Assembly: GCF_002933855.1 (NCBI RefSeq)
Contig: NZ_BFAQ01000013.1
Coordinates: 186,001 to 250,000, forward strand
Reading direction: 5' to 3'
DNA length: 64,000 nucleotides
Source of the DNA: Vibrio penaeicida
Lineage (GTDB): Bacteria > Pseudomonadota > Gammaproteobacteria > Enterobacterales > Vibrionaceae
Notes under the pieces: model-generated
Database searches by the model: none
What the model was told of the DNA's origin: nothing
The model's input: the letters and a program-made list of their open reading frames with translations, nothing else
In this document: positions 55,365-64,000 of the stretch, one piece after another
How the letters are laid out: each line of letters begins with the position of its first letter
Numbering within the stretch: position 1 is the stretch's first letter
Position numbers and translations under genes: made by a program

Positions 55365-58300
55365 GAGAAACGCTCCATATCGTTCGACCAAAATGGATTA
55401 ATTGTGCTGGTTGGAATCAGCTCCAACTGAACTTTATTGCCTTTAAGATCAATCATTACGATATTATCTTTTCTTGTTTCAGGACGCGCTTTTAGAGATT
55501 GGTCCAGCATTTTATATAGCCCCCACTGTCCCTCGTAGGTATGAGATATTTCTCGTGACGAGTTTGGCGGTATAAAAATAATGCGCGTTTCGGAGCTACT
55601 TGAAGGCCACGACAAGCTTTGTGTCCTTTCAGGTCCATGGCTATAAACCAACTTTTGAGCACCCAGTTCGAGCTTAAACTTTGAGATGTGTTGATCGAGA
55701 TATTTAGGTCTCAATCCAAAATCTATCTTGACTGAGTTATCTGATTCGAAAAACGTTTGACGAATTTTCTCTGCGCGCTGGAATACGATAAGCGTTTCTT
55801 GGCTAACGCCGATTTCCTTTTCAAAACGCCACTTACGTCCAGATGTATCAACGAACGGTTCCAAGTAATCTGTGAAGAAACTGTCTAACGTTCCACCATA
55901 GCCAAAGAAACGTTTGAAATCTTTCAGGTTCACCTCACGTTTAGCAGCTGGGCTAAACGGATACCGTCCCTTAATACTACGCTCGTAAGCTTTAACAACT
56001 TGTGATTTCCAAATCTGATTCAGGTGTACCTGTGAGCCCTTTTCCGCCAAGCGTGTGGATTCATAAGACAAACCTACTAACCAGCGATTGAACGGTGAAG
56101 GTAAGATGGCATTTGTACGTTTAAGAGAACGAGCGACGTCTTCAGTCACCGTGCCATCTAAAATACTCTTGTAGGCAAGTTTTTGATTATTACCAGAGCT
56201 AGAAAGATCAGCTAAGTACTCACGTAAGCCAACCAATGACTGATTGATTAACTCAAAGTCTTGCTGCTCAATCTTAACAATACCTTCAAATGCTCTTTCT
56301 ACTTCTTTGCCCGGAAGAGAAATGGCAAGATTGGTATTCTCGGTAGGCATAAAACGCCCTATTGCATTCTTCTTATTATGAAGAGCAACATCAGCAGCTT
56401 TCGTCGCGACTTCCGCTGCAACTTTCTCATTTTGACTCAGTGAAACTTTTGTAAGTGATACTTCTTTCTGTACCGCTTTCAAGAAGGATTCAATGGGTCT
56501 TTCTGAACTGGAAAGGATGCGGCTTTGAATCAGGCTTAATTCTAAGCTTGGCGTCGCTTTAAGAGAAATATCATTAATTAGAGATTCCCATTCATAGATG
56601 AAATCTCGGTAGTACCTCTCTCGCACTCCTTTAACAGCCAGATCGTGATCAACAGTCTGGATATCAATATTGTCCCCGTAGACCCAGTTATCTTCCATCA
56701 AGTTCTTAACTGTTCGGCTTATTTGCATTTGGAAAATACTATGGAAGCCATTGAACGTGTAAAAACCAGGAACACCCGCAGACAGAGGCTTTCCGCTCTT
56801 TCTTTCAAATTGACTAAGACTCTGGGATCCCAAAACATCGGTAATTCTAAAAGATGGGACGTGGCTTTTTATGAACTGTAATTTCATACGCTGGTAAGCA
56901 CGCTCGGCCAAAGGCAGTTGCGTAAGGACGTTTCGCGCATCTCTTACCGCATCGTGATTAACGTACAGGCCTAAATCGTCATTCTGAAGTAGGTTTTTAG
57001 TATGCAGCATTAAAGAAGCCCGCTTTTCTTCATTGAACTCTCCAGGGAAATTCTTTTCGAAGTAAAGCTCAAACCAACTTTCTACATGAACAAGATCAAA
57101 TCTTTCTGTATTGAATAACATCAAATAGGTTTTTAGAGTCTCATACAGGTATTCACGATGCGCTTGATTTTCATTCATTTCTTCAATCAACGCAGATTCC
57201 AAAAGCTTAGAAAAATATCCCTTTAACGCTTGGTGATACGCCGCTTTTGCAGGTTGACCAATCTTGTCACCTTGATACAAGCCAAACTTCTTAATACCAT
57301 CAACATCTTCGTAGTAGCCTGCGTACCCCATTGGTAACTGCATGACTTGGTCGAGCAACGCCAGTGACTCAATTAAGTTATCTTCGAAGTTAAAGTCAAT
57401 GCGTTTCACTTGACTGTCGATTTCTGCAATTCTGCTGTCTGATTCATCAATAAGCTGCTGATTCCACTGGAAGCTTTGGAACCAAATCGCACCAAATGCC
57501 GCAACACTGGTTAAACTCAACGCCAATGCGCCGTGTTTCACCCAACGGTTTTGCTTTTGGTGATGACGGTTTACACTGCCAAGGTACTGCTCTTTAAAAA
57601 TGATGTCTTCAAACAGAGAGCGAATGAAGTAACTCACCGATTCTTTAGAGCTTGTTTTGAGTGCAAGTTGAGACAGTCCGAGACCCGATGAAGTTTCGTT
57701 CATCACGCGGTCTATCGGCATTCCCTCTTGCACCGAACTAACGACAAATACGCCACGAATCATGGTTGATTCTTCAAAAGCGTTTTTGGCAAAAATGTCA
57801 CCCAAAAACTCATCTGCATTGGCTTGAAGCATACGAAGTTGTTTAGGGAATTCAAAAATTAGCGCACGCTTATCTAGATCGGTTTCTTGCTCAAGGCGCT
57901 TGTTCATGCGCTTATCTAAACTCTCGAGCATGTGATGGAATTCTTTGTTGAAAAGAGAGATTACACCTTTTTCATCATCACAAGATTCAGGGAACATGAA
58001 CCCAAGTAACTGATCTCTTTCCTCGTCTTCTAAATCGGCAAAGTATTCATTAAAACCTGCAATTAAATCCGCTTTAGTAAACACAATGTAGATAGGAAAT
58101 TGCATCCCTAGTTGATTTTTTAGTTCCTGAATACGTGCTTTAATTGCTCTAGCATGCATTCCTCGCTCAGTACGAGTTTGGCTCATTAAGCTGACCAAAC
58201 TAACGGCAACAATCGCTCCATTAATCGGGCGTTTAGTTCTGTATTTCTTAAGTAAACCTAAAAAACCTAACCATGCTTTAGAGTCTTTTTCTGAATGGCT

Positions 58301-58870
58301 GTCTTGAGTTGTATAACGACCCGCGGTATCAATAAGTACAGCTTTGTTAGTAAACCACCAATCACAATGTCTCGTTCCACCGATTCCAGAAAGTGGGTCT
58401 TGCCCTAAACTGTCTGATAGTGGAAACTCCAAACCAGAATTTGCCAACGCTGTCGTCTTACCTGTTCCTGGAGGACCAATTAAAACGTACCACGGAAGCT
58501 TATATATACTTTGTTTTCCGCGCTTTCCTGATTTATTTAATACTTGAATCGCTTGATCAATTCGACCTTTTAGCAGATCTATCTCCGCTGCCGACTCTTC
58601 ATCTTCTTGTGCGTTTACTTCTAGTAGCGACTGTATACTTTCGTCTTCTTCTTTTTTCTCTTTCTTTTGCTGACGAATATTAACCACGCCCCAGATAAAC
58701 ATAAGACCAAGTAGGACTAGAAATCGTGATGTTTCGCTCTTTAAAGGTTCATGACCCGCTACAGCGATCAAGGGTCCAACTAGCCAGATCATTAAAGAAA
58801 GGGCGATCAAACCGATTAAGCCGACAAACCACTTTTGGCTGACAAATTTACCTACCGCTTTCAAACTCAC
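55346..58870 (-). CDS. tssM: TssM membrane-core protein (IcmF family)
   Basis: This protein of 1,174 residues has two N-terminal membrane helices (about residues 14-32 and 45-62), then a cytoplasmic domain with an intact Walker A motif (IGPPGTGKTTALANSG). Many TssM proteins lack this motif. A third helix lies near residues 440-460 (GALALSLTSVAAFGAIWF). The large periplasmic C-terminal part, with DUF1215 and IcmF-C-like portions, ends at PFWSNDMERFSCPQTL. It bridges inner and outer membranes with TssL and TssJ. Confidence 0.96.
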   Translation of the reverse strand: MSLKAVGKFVSQKWFVGLIGLIALSLMIWLVGPLIAVAGHEPLKSETSRFLVLLGLMFIWGVVNIRQQKKEKKEEDESIQSLLEVNAQEDEESAAEIDLLKGRIDQAIQVLNKSGKRGKQSIYKLPWYVLIGPPGTGKTTALANSGLEFPLSDSLGQDPLSGIGGTRHCDWWFTNKAVLIDTAGRYTTQDSHSEKDSKAWLGFLGLLKKYRTKRPINGAIVAVSLVSLMSQTRTERGMHARAIKARIQELKNQLGMQFPIYIVFTKADLIAGFNEYFADLEDEERDQLLGFMFPESCDDEKGVISLFNKEFHHMLESLDKRMNKRLEQETDLDKRALIFEFPKQLRMLQANADEFLGDIFAKNAFEESTMIRGVFVVSSVQEGMPIDRVMNETSSGLGLSQLALKTSSKESVSYFIRSLFEDIIFKEQYLGSVNRHHQKQNRWVKHGALALSLTSVAAFGAIWFQSFQWNQQLIDESDSRIAEIDSQVKRIDFNFEDNLIESLALLDQVMQLPMGYAGYYEDVDGIKKFGLYQGDKIGQPAKAAYHQALKGYFSKLLESALIEEMNENQAHREYLYETLKTYLMLFNTERFDLVHVESWFELYFEKNFPGEFNEEKRASLMLHTKNLLQNDDLGLYVNHDAVRDARNVLTQLPLAERAYQRMKLQFIKSHVPSFRITDVLGSQSLSQFERKSGKPLSAGVPGFYTFNGFHSIFQMQISRTVKNLMEDNWVYGDNIDIQTVDHDLAVKGVRERYYRDFIYEWESLINDISLKATPSLELSLIQSRILSSSERPIESFLKAVQKEVSLTKVSLSQNEKVAAEVATKAADVALHNKKNAIGRFMPTENTNLAISLPGKEVERAFEGIVKIEQQDFELINQSLVGLREYLADLSSSGNNQKLAYKSILDGTVTEDVARSLKRTNAILPSPFNRWLVGLSYESTRLAEKGSQVHLNQIWKSQVVKAYERSIKGRYPFSPAAKREVNLKDFKRFFGYGGTLDSFFTDYLEPFVDTSGRKWRFEKEIGVSQETLIVFQRAEKIRQTFFESDNSVKIDFGLRPKYLDQHISKFKLELGAQKLVYSHGPERTQSLSWPSSSSETRIIFIPPNSSREISHTYEGQWGLYKMLDQSLKARPETRKDNIVMIDLKGNKVQLELIPTSTINPFWSNDMERFSCPQTL

Positions 58871-60195
58871 TGTTCTTCTCCTGCTGCTCTTTGAACCACC
58901 ATTAAGTCAATCTCGACCCTTCGGTTTTTCGCACGATTTGCCTCTGTATCGTTGTCAACAAGAGGCCTTGCATCCCCCATTCCTTCAGGAATCAATCGAC
59001 CTACTAAGTTACTGCTCGATGCTAGGTGATTCGTAACTGAAGTCGCTCGTGCAAGAGATAAATGCCAATTTGATGGGAATTTACTTGTGAAAATAGGCTT
59101 ATTGTCGGTATGCCCTACAATCATGATTCGCCCTTTGGTCCCTTCAAGTGAACGCCCTACTTTGGATAATACAGGGCGGATGTGCTGCACTAATTCGGCA
59201 CTTCCAGAATCAAATAGCTCGTTGGCTGAAAATGAAATTCTCACTCGATCGGGCAACTGTTGAATCTCAACCATTCCACGCTCTGTTTCTGTCGCTAGAT
59301 AGTCTTGAATACGCTTAGCTACAGGTGCAACATCTGCCAAAGGTGTTGATTCAGTTATCTCTACGGAGGGGATAAGGTTAAGTAGGTTTGCGAATGTTTG
59401 GTTCGACTCTTCGTTGATTTTATAATTGAATCCCATGTACGTTGCAGCTAATAGTGCGCCAGCTATAGATAACGTTACCCATACTGGTGTACTTTCAGTC
59501 GTCTCTTCACCTATGCGAACCTTATCTTGCCATCCATCACTAAGTACTTTTGGCGGACGCTCGCTCACAGCAGTAATAACATCATGCACTCTTTGTCTAA
59601 GACTGCGATGGGATTCGATACCATTCTTTTCAAGTCGGTATCGCCCAACGAATCCTAAGGACATGCAAATATATTGAAGCTGGAGAATATCTAAGCTTTC
59701 CGTTGGGGCGGACATAGCTTTGTCGAGGAAATCATAGAATTGTTCCCCGCCTTGCGTATTAGAATAGAAAGTAGAGAGCAGTGAATTGTCCACCCAGATG
59801 GATTGACCACCCCAGACCGTATTCAAGACGGTTTCATCAATAAGGCAGCACAAACAAAATCTTGCTGTATCAATATCTTGGTTACGAGCATTTTGTAAAC
59901 GTAAGCGCGTTTCATAATCACGAACTTTTTGCACAAACGCATCGCGTAATTGTTGCACATCACCATATTGAGCCGTTGCACGAATTTGCCCAACTAAAGA
60001 CAGAACAACATTGGCTTCAGCAAGTAGCAAATTTTTTCCAAAAGCAATGACGCTTGATGATTTTTCTTCACGAATTACTTTTGTTAGCAATACTGTGCTG
60101 TCGCCTTCTTGTGGAGTAGGCGGTGTTGGCGCTGCTGGTGCAGGTTTCGCACCACCTCTTCGCCCTGGAGTGGGCTTCATTACAGTGTCTTCCAT
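58867..60195 (-). CDS. tssL: TssL with C-terminal OmpA-type peptidoglycan-binding domain
   Basis: This protein of 442 residues has a proline-rich N-terminal tail (residues 1-30), a DotU/IcmH cytoplasmic domain, and one membrane helix near residues 235-255 (WVTLSIAGALLAATYMGFNY). The OmpA-like domain reads FDSGSAELVQHIRPVLSKV and IMIVGHTDNKPIF, with NRAKNRRVEIDLMV at the end. This extended TssL anchors the complex to peptidoglycan by itself. The ATG at 60195 follows an AGTAGAGAG site. The stop overlaps the tssM start by 4 bases. Confidence 0.95.
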   Translation of the reverse strand: MEDTVMKPTPGRRGGAKPAPAAPTPPTPQEGDSTVLLTKVIREEKSSSVIAFGKNLLLAEANVVLSLVGQIRATAQYGDVQQLRDAFVQKVRDYETRLRLQNARNQDIDTARFCLCCLIDETVLNTVWGGQSIWVDNSLLSTFYSNTQGGEQFYDFLDKAMSAPTESLDILQLQYICMSLGFVGRYRLEKNGIESHRSLRQRVHDVITAVSERPPKVLSDGWQDKVRIGEETTESTPVWVTLSIAGALLAATYMGFNYKINEESNQTFANLLNLIPSVEITESTPLADVAPVAKRIQDYLATETERGMVEIQQLPDRVRISFSANELFDSGSAELVQHIRPVLSKVGRSLEGTKGRIMIVGHTDNKPIFTSKFPSNWHLSLARATSVTNHLASSSNLVGRLIPEGMGDARPLVDNDTEANRAKNRRVEIDLMVVQRAAGEEQ

Positions 60196-60210
60196 CTCTC
60201 TACTTCAACT

Positions 60211-61536
60211 TTATTGGTTAATTGTCCATAACTCGATATCAATACCTGGATAGTTGCCAGATATATGAATAGCAAGACCACCGCTTTCTTTTAGGCGTTG
60301 CCAGTAAGGACCTTTCTTGGTCACTTCAAAATACTGATACCCTGCTTGATAAGGAATTTGCCTAGGCACGACGGTTAATGGTGAAATGGCTATACCATGA
60401 AGCTGGTTGTTGATGAGATCTCGAATATTCTCAACAGGACCCAACTTAATTTGCGATGGTAGTTTTGCTCGTAATTCTTCACTTGCAACATCCGCTTTTA
60501 TCGCCAAAACAAACTGACACTTAGACAAGATGTTTTTATCTGGAATACTGGATACACGGATTCCATATTGCCTGATTTCAAGTGGTAATTTAGTTGCTGT
60601 TTGCTCAAGTACTACACTTAAGTACTGGCTGAGCATTTGGTGAACCACATGGAAGAGCTCCGCCATATCACCATGTTTGTACTTAGGTAATACTGGAGGG
60701 CGTTTTGATTTGGTGGAAAATGTAGCGAGTTCTCCAATCAAGCCATACAACGCGGTCGTCAATTGAAAAGGATGCAAATCTGCACACTGGCTGAAATGGC
60801 GTAATGTTGTTTCGTGGCGATTTAGCATTTGTAACATGACAAAATCAACCGCAGATGCCGATGCCGATTTACCTTGCCCTAATCTCTGGGCTAAAGCATC
60901 TGCTCGTATCTTTATCATCGCGACAATATTGTTTAGATATTTATGAATTGTCTCGTTTTTATTCGCATTCAAAGAAGGCGGAATAAAATCCTGATCGAGA
61001 ACAATAGCTCCTTCCGTCGTTACTTCCTTGATCTTTGCAACCCGGATGGAATGATAACCAGGTAGCTTATCGTTAGTGACTTTTAACTGGATACGCAACG
61101 ATGCAAGCTGCAAGATTTCTTCATCTTGCCCTGTGACGACATCGGTAACCGACTGATCCGCATAAATATAACGTGTGACCAACTCCTCGGCATCAGAAGC
61201 AATGTTTTGTCCGCGTACCTTATCCGCTGGGATTGCAAGTACAATAAAGACATCCTTCGCTTCTTGCTCTACGTTTAACGGATTAGGTGAATTATCCTTA
61301 ACCGGAACGTTCACTAAAGTCATGTCTTGCATGATAGCCTGACAGTGCTCTAAATGAAGTTGACCTTCTTTCAATAAGGCATGATTAAATTTTATAGAAG
61401 AGACCCCCCAAGAGTAAGGGGAAAGCAATTGTTGAATTTCTTTCGCCTCAAAATTGATGGCTCGTTCTTGCTGTTGGAAGTGTTGAGGGCGCAAAAACAT
61501 GCCCTCACACCACGCGATGGGAGAAAAATCACTCAT
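60211..61536 (-). CDS. tssK: TssK baseplate-to-membrane connector
   Basis: This protein of 441 residues begins MSDFSPIAWCEGMFLRPQHFQQQ, the hallmark of TssK. The middle part reads RRHETTLRHFS-like and HPFQLTTALYGLIGELATFS, and the ending matches the C-terminal membrane-complex-binding domain (GPYWQRLKESGGLAIHISGNYP). It lies between tssJ and tssL, as in most T6SS clusters. Confidence 0.96.
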   Translation of the reverse strand: MSDFSPIAWCEGMFLRPQHFQQQERAINFEAKEIQQLLSPYSWGVSSIKFNHALLKEGQLHLEHCQAIMQDMTLVNVPVKDNSPNPLNVEQEAKDVFIVLAIPADKVRGQNIASDAEELVTRYIYADQSVTDVVTGQDEEILQLASLRIQLKVTNDKLPGYHSIRVAKIKEVTTEGAIVLDQDFIPPSLNANKNETIHKYLNNIVAMIKIRADALAQRLGQGKSASASAVDFVMLQMLNRHETTLRHFSQCADLHPFQLTTALYGLIGELATFSTKSKRPPVLPKYKHGDMAELFHVVHQMLSQYLSVVLEQTATKLPLEIRQYGIRVSSIPDKNILSKCQFVLAIKADVASEELRAKLPSQIKLGPVENIRDLINNQLHGIAISPLTVVPRQIPYQAGYQYFEVTKKGPYWQRLKESGGLAIHISGNYPGIDIELWTINQ

Positions 61537-61567
61537 TAAATTAGAAAACCTATTTGTACTTCAGAAA

Positions 61568-62029
61568 TTACTCGACAGCGATTGAAAGTTCACCAATTAT
61601 TAATTTGTGTTTGTCGTATCCCGTCTTATCAACAGGGATAATCTTACGCCAGTTTGCATTTTCAATATCACGGTATGCCGCAATGACACCTACGTATTCA
61701 ACTTCAGCGTTCATGCTAACTTCGTATTGCTCAACGCTTCCTGGTGCAAAAGTAAATTCTTGCTTGTTAATTAAATCAGGACCAAGCACAACTTCAGGCT
61801 CTTCGTAAAGAGAAAAGAAATCTTGGCTTTCAAAAAGTGTATTTGAAGTCAACTCATACACATGAATAACAACTGGAGAAGGACGCCCATTCAGATCTGG
61901 GTTCGCTTTATTGCTTACTTCAAACTCTAACGTTGCATAAGCAGGAACAACGTAATTTGCTACCGAGCAACCTGTAAGCAAAAATGCAAAAAATAAACCT
62001 GTTATTGATAGTTTTGTTTTAATGTTCAT
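61568..62029 (-). CDS. tssJ: TssJ outer-membrane lipoprotein
   Basis: This protein of 153 residues is a lipoprotein. Its signal peptide MNIKTKLSITGLFFAFLLTG precedes the lipobox cysteine at residue 21 (LLTGC). The transthyretin-like fold is supported by LEFEVSNKANPDLNGRPSPV, IHVYELTSNTLFESQDFFSLY and VIAAYRDIENANWRKIIP. It anchors TssM to the outer membrane. The residues after the lipobox are SVANYVV, with no aspartate at +2, which fits outer-membrane sorting. Confidence 0.95.
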   Translation of the reverse strand: MNIKTKLSITGLFFAFLLTGCSVANYVVPAYATLEFEVSNKANPDLNGRPSPVVIHVYELTSNTLFESQDFFSLYEEPEVVLGPDLINKQEFTFAPGSVEQYEVSMNAEVEYVGVIAAYRDIENANWRKIIPVDKTGYDKHKLIIGELSIAVE

Positions 62030-62033
62030 GTCC

Positions 62034-63428
62034 TCACCCTTTTTTCAAAGCCATTTCGTATGATTTCGCAAAGTCTTCTAAATAAAATGGAATTGAATTT
62101 CCTTCCAGCTCATTTGTTAGATCTAAATACTGTTTCTCGTAATTCTTCCAAAAATTCGCTTGAGTCTTTCCTGGAATTATTTTTTCCAATACGCCATCAC
62201 CGACATTCATAGATGAAATATAATCTGGATTTAGCAACCCCATAACGCCTTTAACTGCGCCATCTACCCCTTGCATTAACGCTTTCTCGTGTTTTTCTAT
62301 GTCATCAAACGCTTCTTGAATTGCATTTTGCGGTCCAAGAAAACTCGAAGAGTTCCGATTATATAAATTATGAATTGCATCTTCTAAATTTGCGGAAAAC
62401 TTAAGTGGGTTATTTTCATGACGCTGAAATGCAGTATGGTTTAATCGGTTAGTTTGCTTAAATTCAGCACGGTGATGAAGTGTGTCCATTAAACCACCTA
62501 ATAGCAGTGAAAATGACTCACCCAACTGTTTAAACCACTCATCAGAATGTTGAGTTGGAACCATATTTCGAGAGATGCCAAGACCACTTAAAAACGCATC
62601 CAGTTCATTAGGATTATTTTGCGTGTTTACTTGAGGTGACGAGTCTGATGTTCTTTGAGTTTGATTTGGGCGAGGAGCTGTTCTGCCAGGCATTGGTCGC
62701 TCAATTTCTTCTCTTTGGGTTGGAGAGACAGGCAGTGGTTCTGAGGGAGCGTGTAATACCGCCTCTTCTTTTTCAGCGGCCTTGTTCAGTACAGGGGAGC
62801 CCTGAAGAGATGAGCGAGCTTGCGTTGTCTGCTGCACATTTTCAGCTACGGGTGTTTCTCCCACTAACTCACTGGTTACGTGTGTTTCAGACAAATTGAA
62901 GAAATCATCCGTAAGACCAATATCACTTTCGAAAACTGGCTCATTAGACAAGCCATTTACAAAGTCATCTTGAAATTTATTATTTGTAGTTTCGGGCTCG
63001 AATGGTTTTGATTGATCAAAACTGTTTATGTCTGATTGACCAAAAATATCATGGCTATCGGTGTCATTATGAAAATGAAGAGTATCTTGCGAGCTGGATT
63101 TAAGTTCCACTAATATTTCATATTCACCAAACGTAATGATGTCATTGTCATTAAGTTTTATTTCATTACCACTACCAACTGGGGTTACTGACCTATTAAT
63201 AAATAAGCCATTTGTTGATAAATCTCTTATTAAATAGTCCTCACCAAATTTAATTAATTCAGCGTGAACACTAGAAACCACTCTTTCTGGGTCGGGTAAT
63301 GTCCAATCACAACTTTCTGCTCGCCCGAGCTTAATTGAATCTTTGACATTATTATCACTAAATTCAAATTCGCTCTGTATTTCAGATGTGAATTTATGAA
63401 AGCTGTTTATAGACAGCACTATTCCCAT
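62034..63428 (-). CDS. tagH: TagH-type FHA domain protein of the T6SS
   Basis: This protein of 464 residues has an N-terminal FHA domain (about residues 30-100: KLGRAESCDWTLPDPERVVSS, HAELI...YLIRDLSTNGLFIN). A proline- and glutamine-rich linker follows (about 110-260), then a VasC-like C-terminal domain (FKQTNRLNHTAFQRHENNPL, LMGLLNPDYISSMNV-like). FHA proteins of this class bind a phosphothreonine made by PpkA and are opposed by TagF. It is the first gene of the minus-strand T6SS unit and divergent from the gene at 63738. Confidence 0.92.
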   Translation of the reverse strand: MGIVLSINSFHKFTSEIQSEFEFSDNNVKDSIKLGRAESCDWTLPDPERVVSSVHAELIKFGEDYLIRDLSTNGLFINRSVTPVGSGNEIKLNDNDIITFGEYEILVELKSSSQDTLHFHNDTDSHDIFGQSDINSFDQSKPFEPETTNNKFQDDFVNGLSNEPVFESDIGLTDDFFNLSETHVTSELVGETPVAENVQQTTQARSSLQGSPVLNKAAEKEEAVLHAPSEPLPVSPTQREEIERPMPGRTAPRPNQTQRTSDSSPQVNTQNNPNELDAFLSGLGISRNMVPTQHSDEWFKQLGESFSLLLGGLMDTLHHRAEFKQTNRLNHTAFQRHENNPLKFSANLEDAIHNLYNRNSSSFLGPQNAIQEAFDDIEKHEKALMQGVDGAVKGVMGLLNPDYISSMNVGDGVLEKIIPGKTQANFWKNYEKQYLDLTNELEGNSIPFYLEDFAKSYEMALKKG

Positions 63429-63737
63429 AATAACCTCAAACCAACATTCTATAAATTTTAGTTTTATAAAAAAGAATAAACAGTTACTCTCATTATCAAT
63501 GATAGATATAACAATAACATGCCAATTAAATTAGCCTGAACTATGATTAAAATAACTATTAATTTGAAATATATTTTGCAACGAAAAATGATTTATACAG
63601 CGCAGTTCAAATTTTGAAAAATATTTTCTTCACCAAATTTCTTTTGACTGTTATCTAAGCCGAAACTTTCGTTCGTAGTAATTGTTTCGAAATTCTGGGT
63701 GCCTAACCTTACTGACATTCAACTTGGAGTTCGCTAG
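63429..63737. promoter_or_regulatory. Divergent promoter region between tagH and the kinase-like gene
   Basis: This gap is 309 bases long, very AT-rich and contains no gene. It must hold the promoters of both directions, including the one that drives the T6SS operon. A TTGGCATG sequence on the minus strand near 63520 resembles half of a sigma-54 site, but the -12 part (GC) is missing. Confidence 0.5.
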
Positions 63738-64000
63738 ATGTCAAAAGATAAACTTCCCCCTAAAGAGCCGACAAAACCACAAGATGGTGATCGCACTCAA
63801 ATTGTTAAGATGGATCGTAAACCTAATGCTCCTTCGCCAAAAGCGAAAGAACCTTCTAAAACGCCAAGCAAACCGGATCCGAAAAGCAAGGTAGAACCAA
63901 CACCCAAGCCTTCTGAAACAAAGACTACTCCTGCCGTCGCTAAGTCAACCGATAAAGACGTAACAGCGAGTCCAGTGTCTTCAAAATCACCGACCAAGCC
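63738..64000 (+). CDS. N-terminal part of probable T6SS Ser/Thr kinase PpkA
   Basis: The frame is open from an ATG at 63738 to the right window edge, 87 residues. A TTGGAG ribosome site lies 8 bases before it. Only a lysine/proline-rich disordered head is visible (KLPPKEPTKPQDGDRTQIVK, repeated K-P-S/T motifs), so the family cannot be proved from sequence. The position opposite tagH, the DRTQIV threonine that would suit an FHA-binding phosphosite, and the presence of PppA and TagF point to PpkA. Another T6SS regulator remains possible. Confidence 0.5.
   Translation, partial: MSKDKLPPKEPTKPQDGDRTQIVKMDRKPNAPSPKAKEPSKTPSKPDPKSKVEPTPKPSETKTTPAVAKSTDKDVTASPVSSKSPTK

Noticed and set aside
63510..63530. 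Sigma-54 promoter before tagH
   Set aside because: TTGGCATG is present on the minus strand, but the GC of the -12 element is missing at the needed spacing.
1..64000. CRISPR arrays, tRNA and rRNA genes
   Set aside because: No regularly spaced identical repeats and no tRNA or rRNA landmark sequences were seen on reading the window.

Overview
The window looks like a chromosomal segment of a Vibrionaceae gammaproteobacterium, most likely Vibrio, with moderately AT-rich DNA. I infer this from the protein sequences and from gene order: pepN/DUF2835/NAD-glutamate dehydrogenase, prc-proQ-msrC-letA-letB-rsmF, and an aapJQMP cluster near yccA, tusE, acyP and rlmI. No rRNA, tRNA or CRISPR array was found. 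Nothing was run through a database; all family calls come from reading the sequence.

Region 1 (1-31,611) is core genome. On the minus strand lie the N-terminal part of a giant NAD-glutamate dehydrogenase (cut by the left edge), a DUF2835 protein, aminopeptidase N, a secreted unknown protein, tail-specific protease Prc, RNA chaperone ProQ and the methionine sulfoxide reductase MsrC. Facing away on the plus strand are an ABC exporter, the lipid-transport pair LetA/LetB and the rRNA methyltransferase RsmF. Next come CvfB, an unknown membrane protein, a hotdog thioesterase with a near-consensus FadR operator in front of it, Trp-type DAHP synthase AroH, YajQ and a siroheme synthase with a divergent C-terminus. 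These are followed by the amino-acid ABC transporter AapJQMP, YccA, TusE, acylphosphatase, a chemotaxis receptor and RlmI.

Region 2 (31,612-34,460) is accessory DNA. It holds three small acidic genes resembling immunity proteins (one Imm1-like, one SUKH/Syd-like, one unrecognised). A 755-base stretch follows with an IS3-family transposase remnant and two diverged direct repeats. The last gene is an immunity candidate directly behind the Rhs toxin gene.

Region 3 (34,464-64,000) is a complete type VI secretion system (T6SS). All 13 core parts are present: TssA-M, including Hcp, VgrG and ClpV. There are also a second TssC paralogue, TagJ, TagF, a PP2C phosphatase, an FHA protein and the start of a divergent gene that is probably the kinase PpkA. 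Almost the whole cluster runs on the minus strand. The membrane complex and the phosphorylation switch come first, then the sheath and baseplate genes, ClpV and Hcp. It ends in a VgrG, thiolase-like adaptor, Rhs toxin and immunity cassette. No PAAR gene is visible, and the C-terminal toxin domain of the Rhs protein matches no family I know. The VgrG-adaptor-Rhs-immunity module and its immunity/IS graveyard are the most promising part for new biology.
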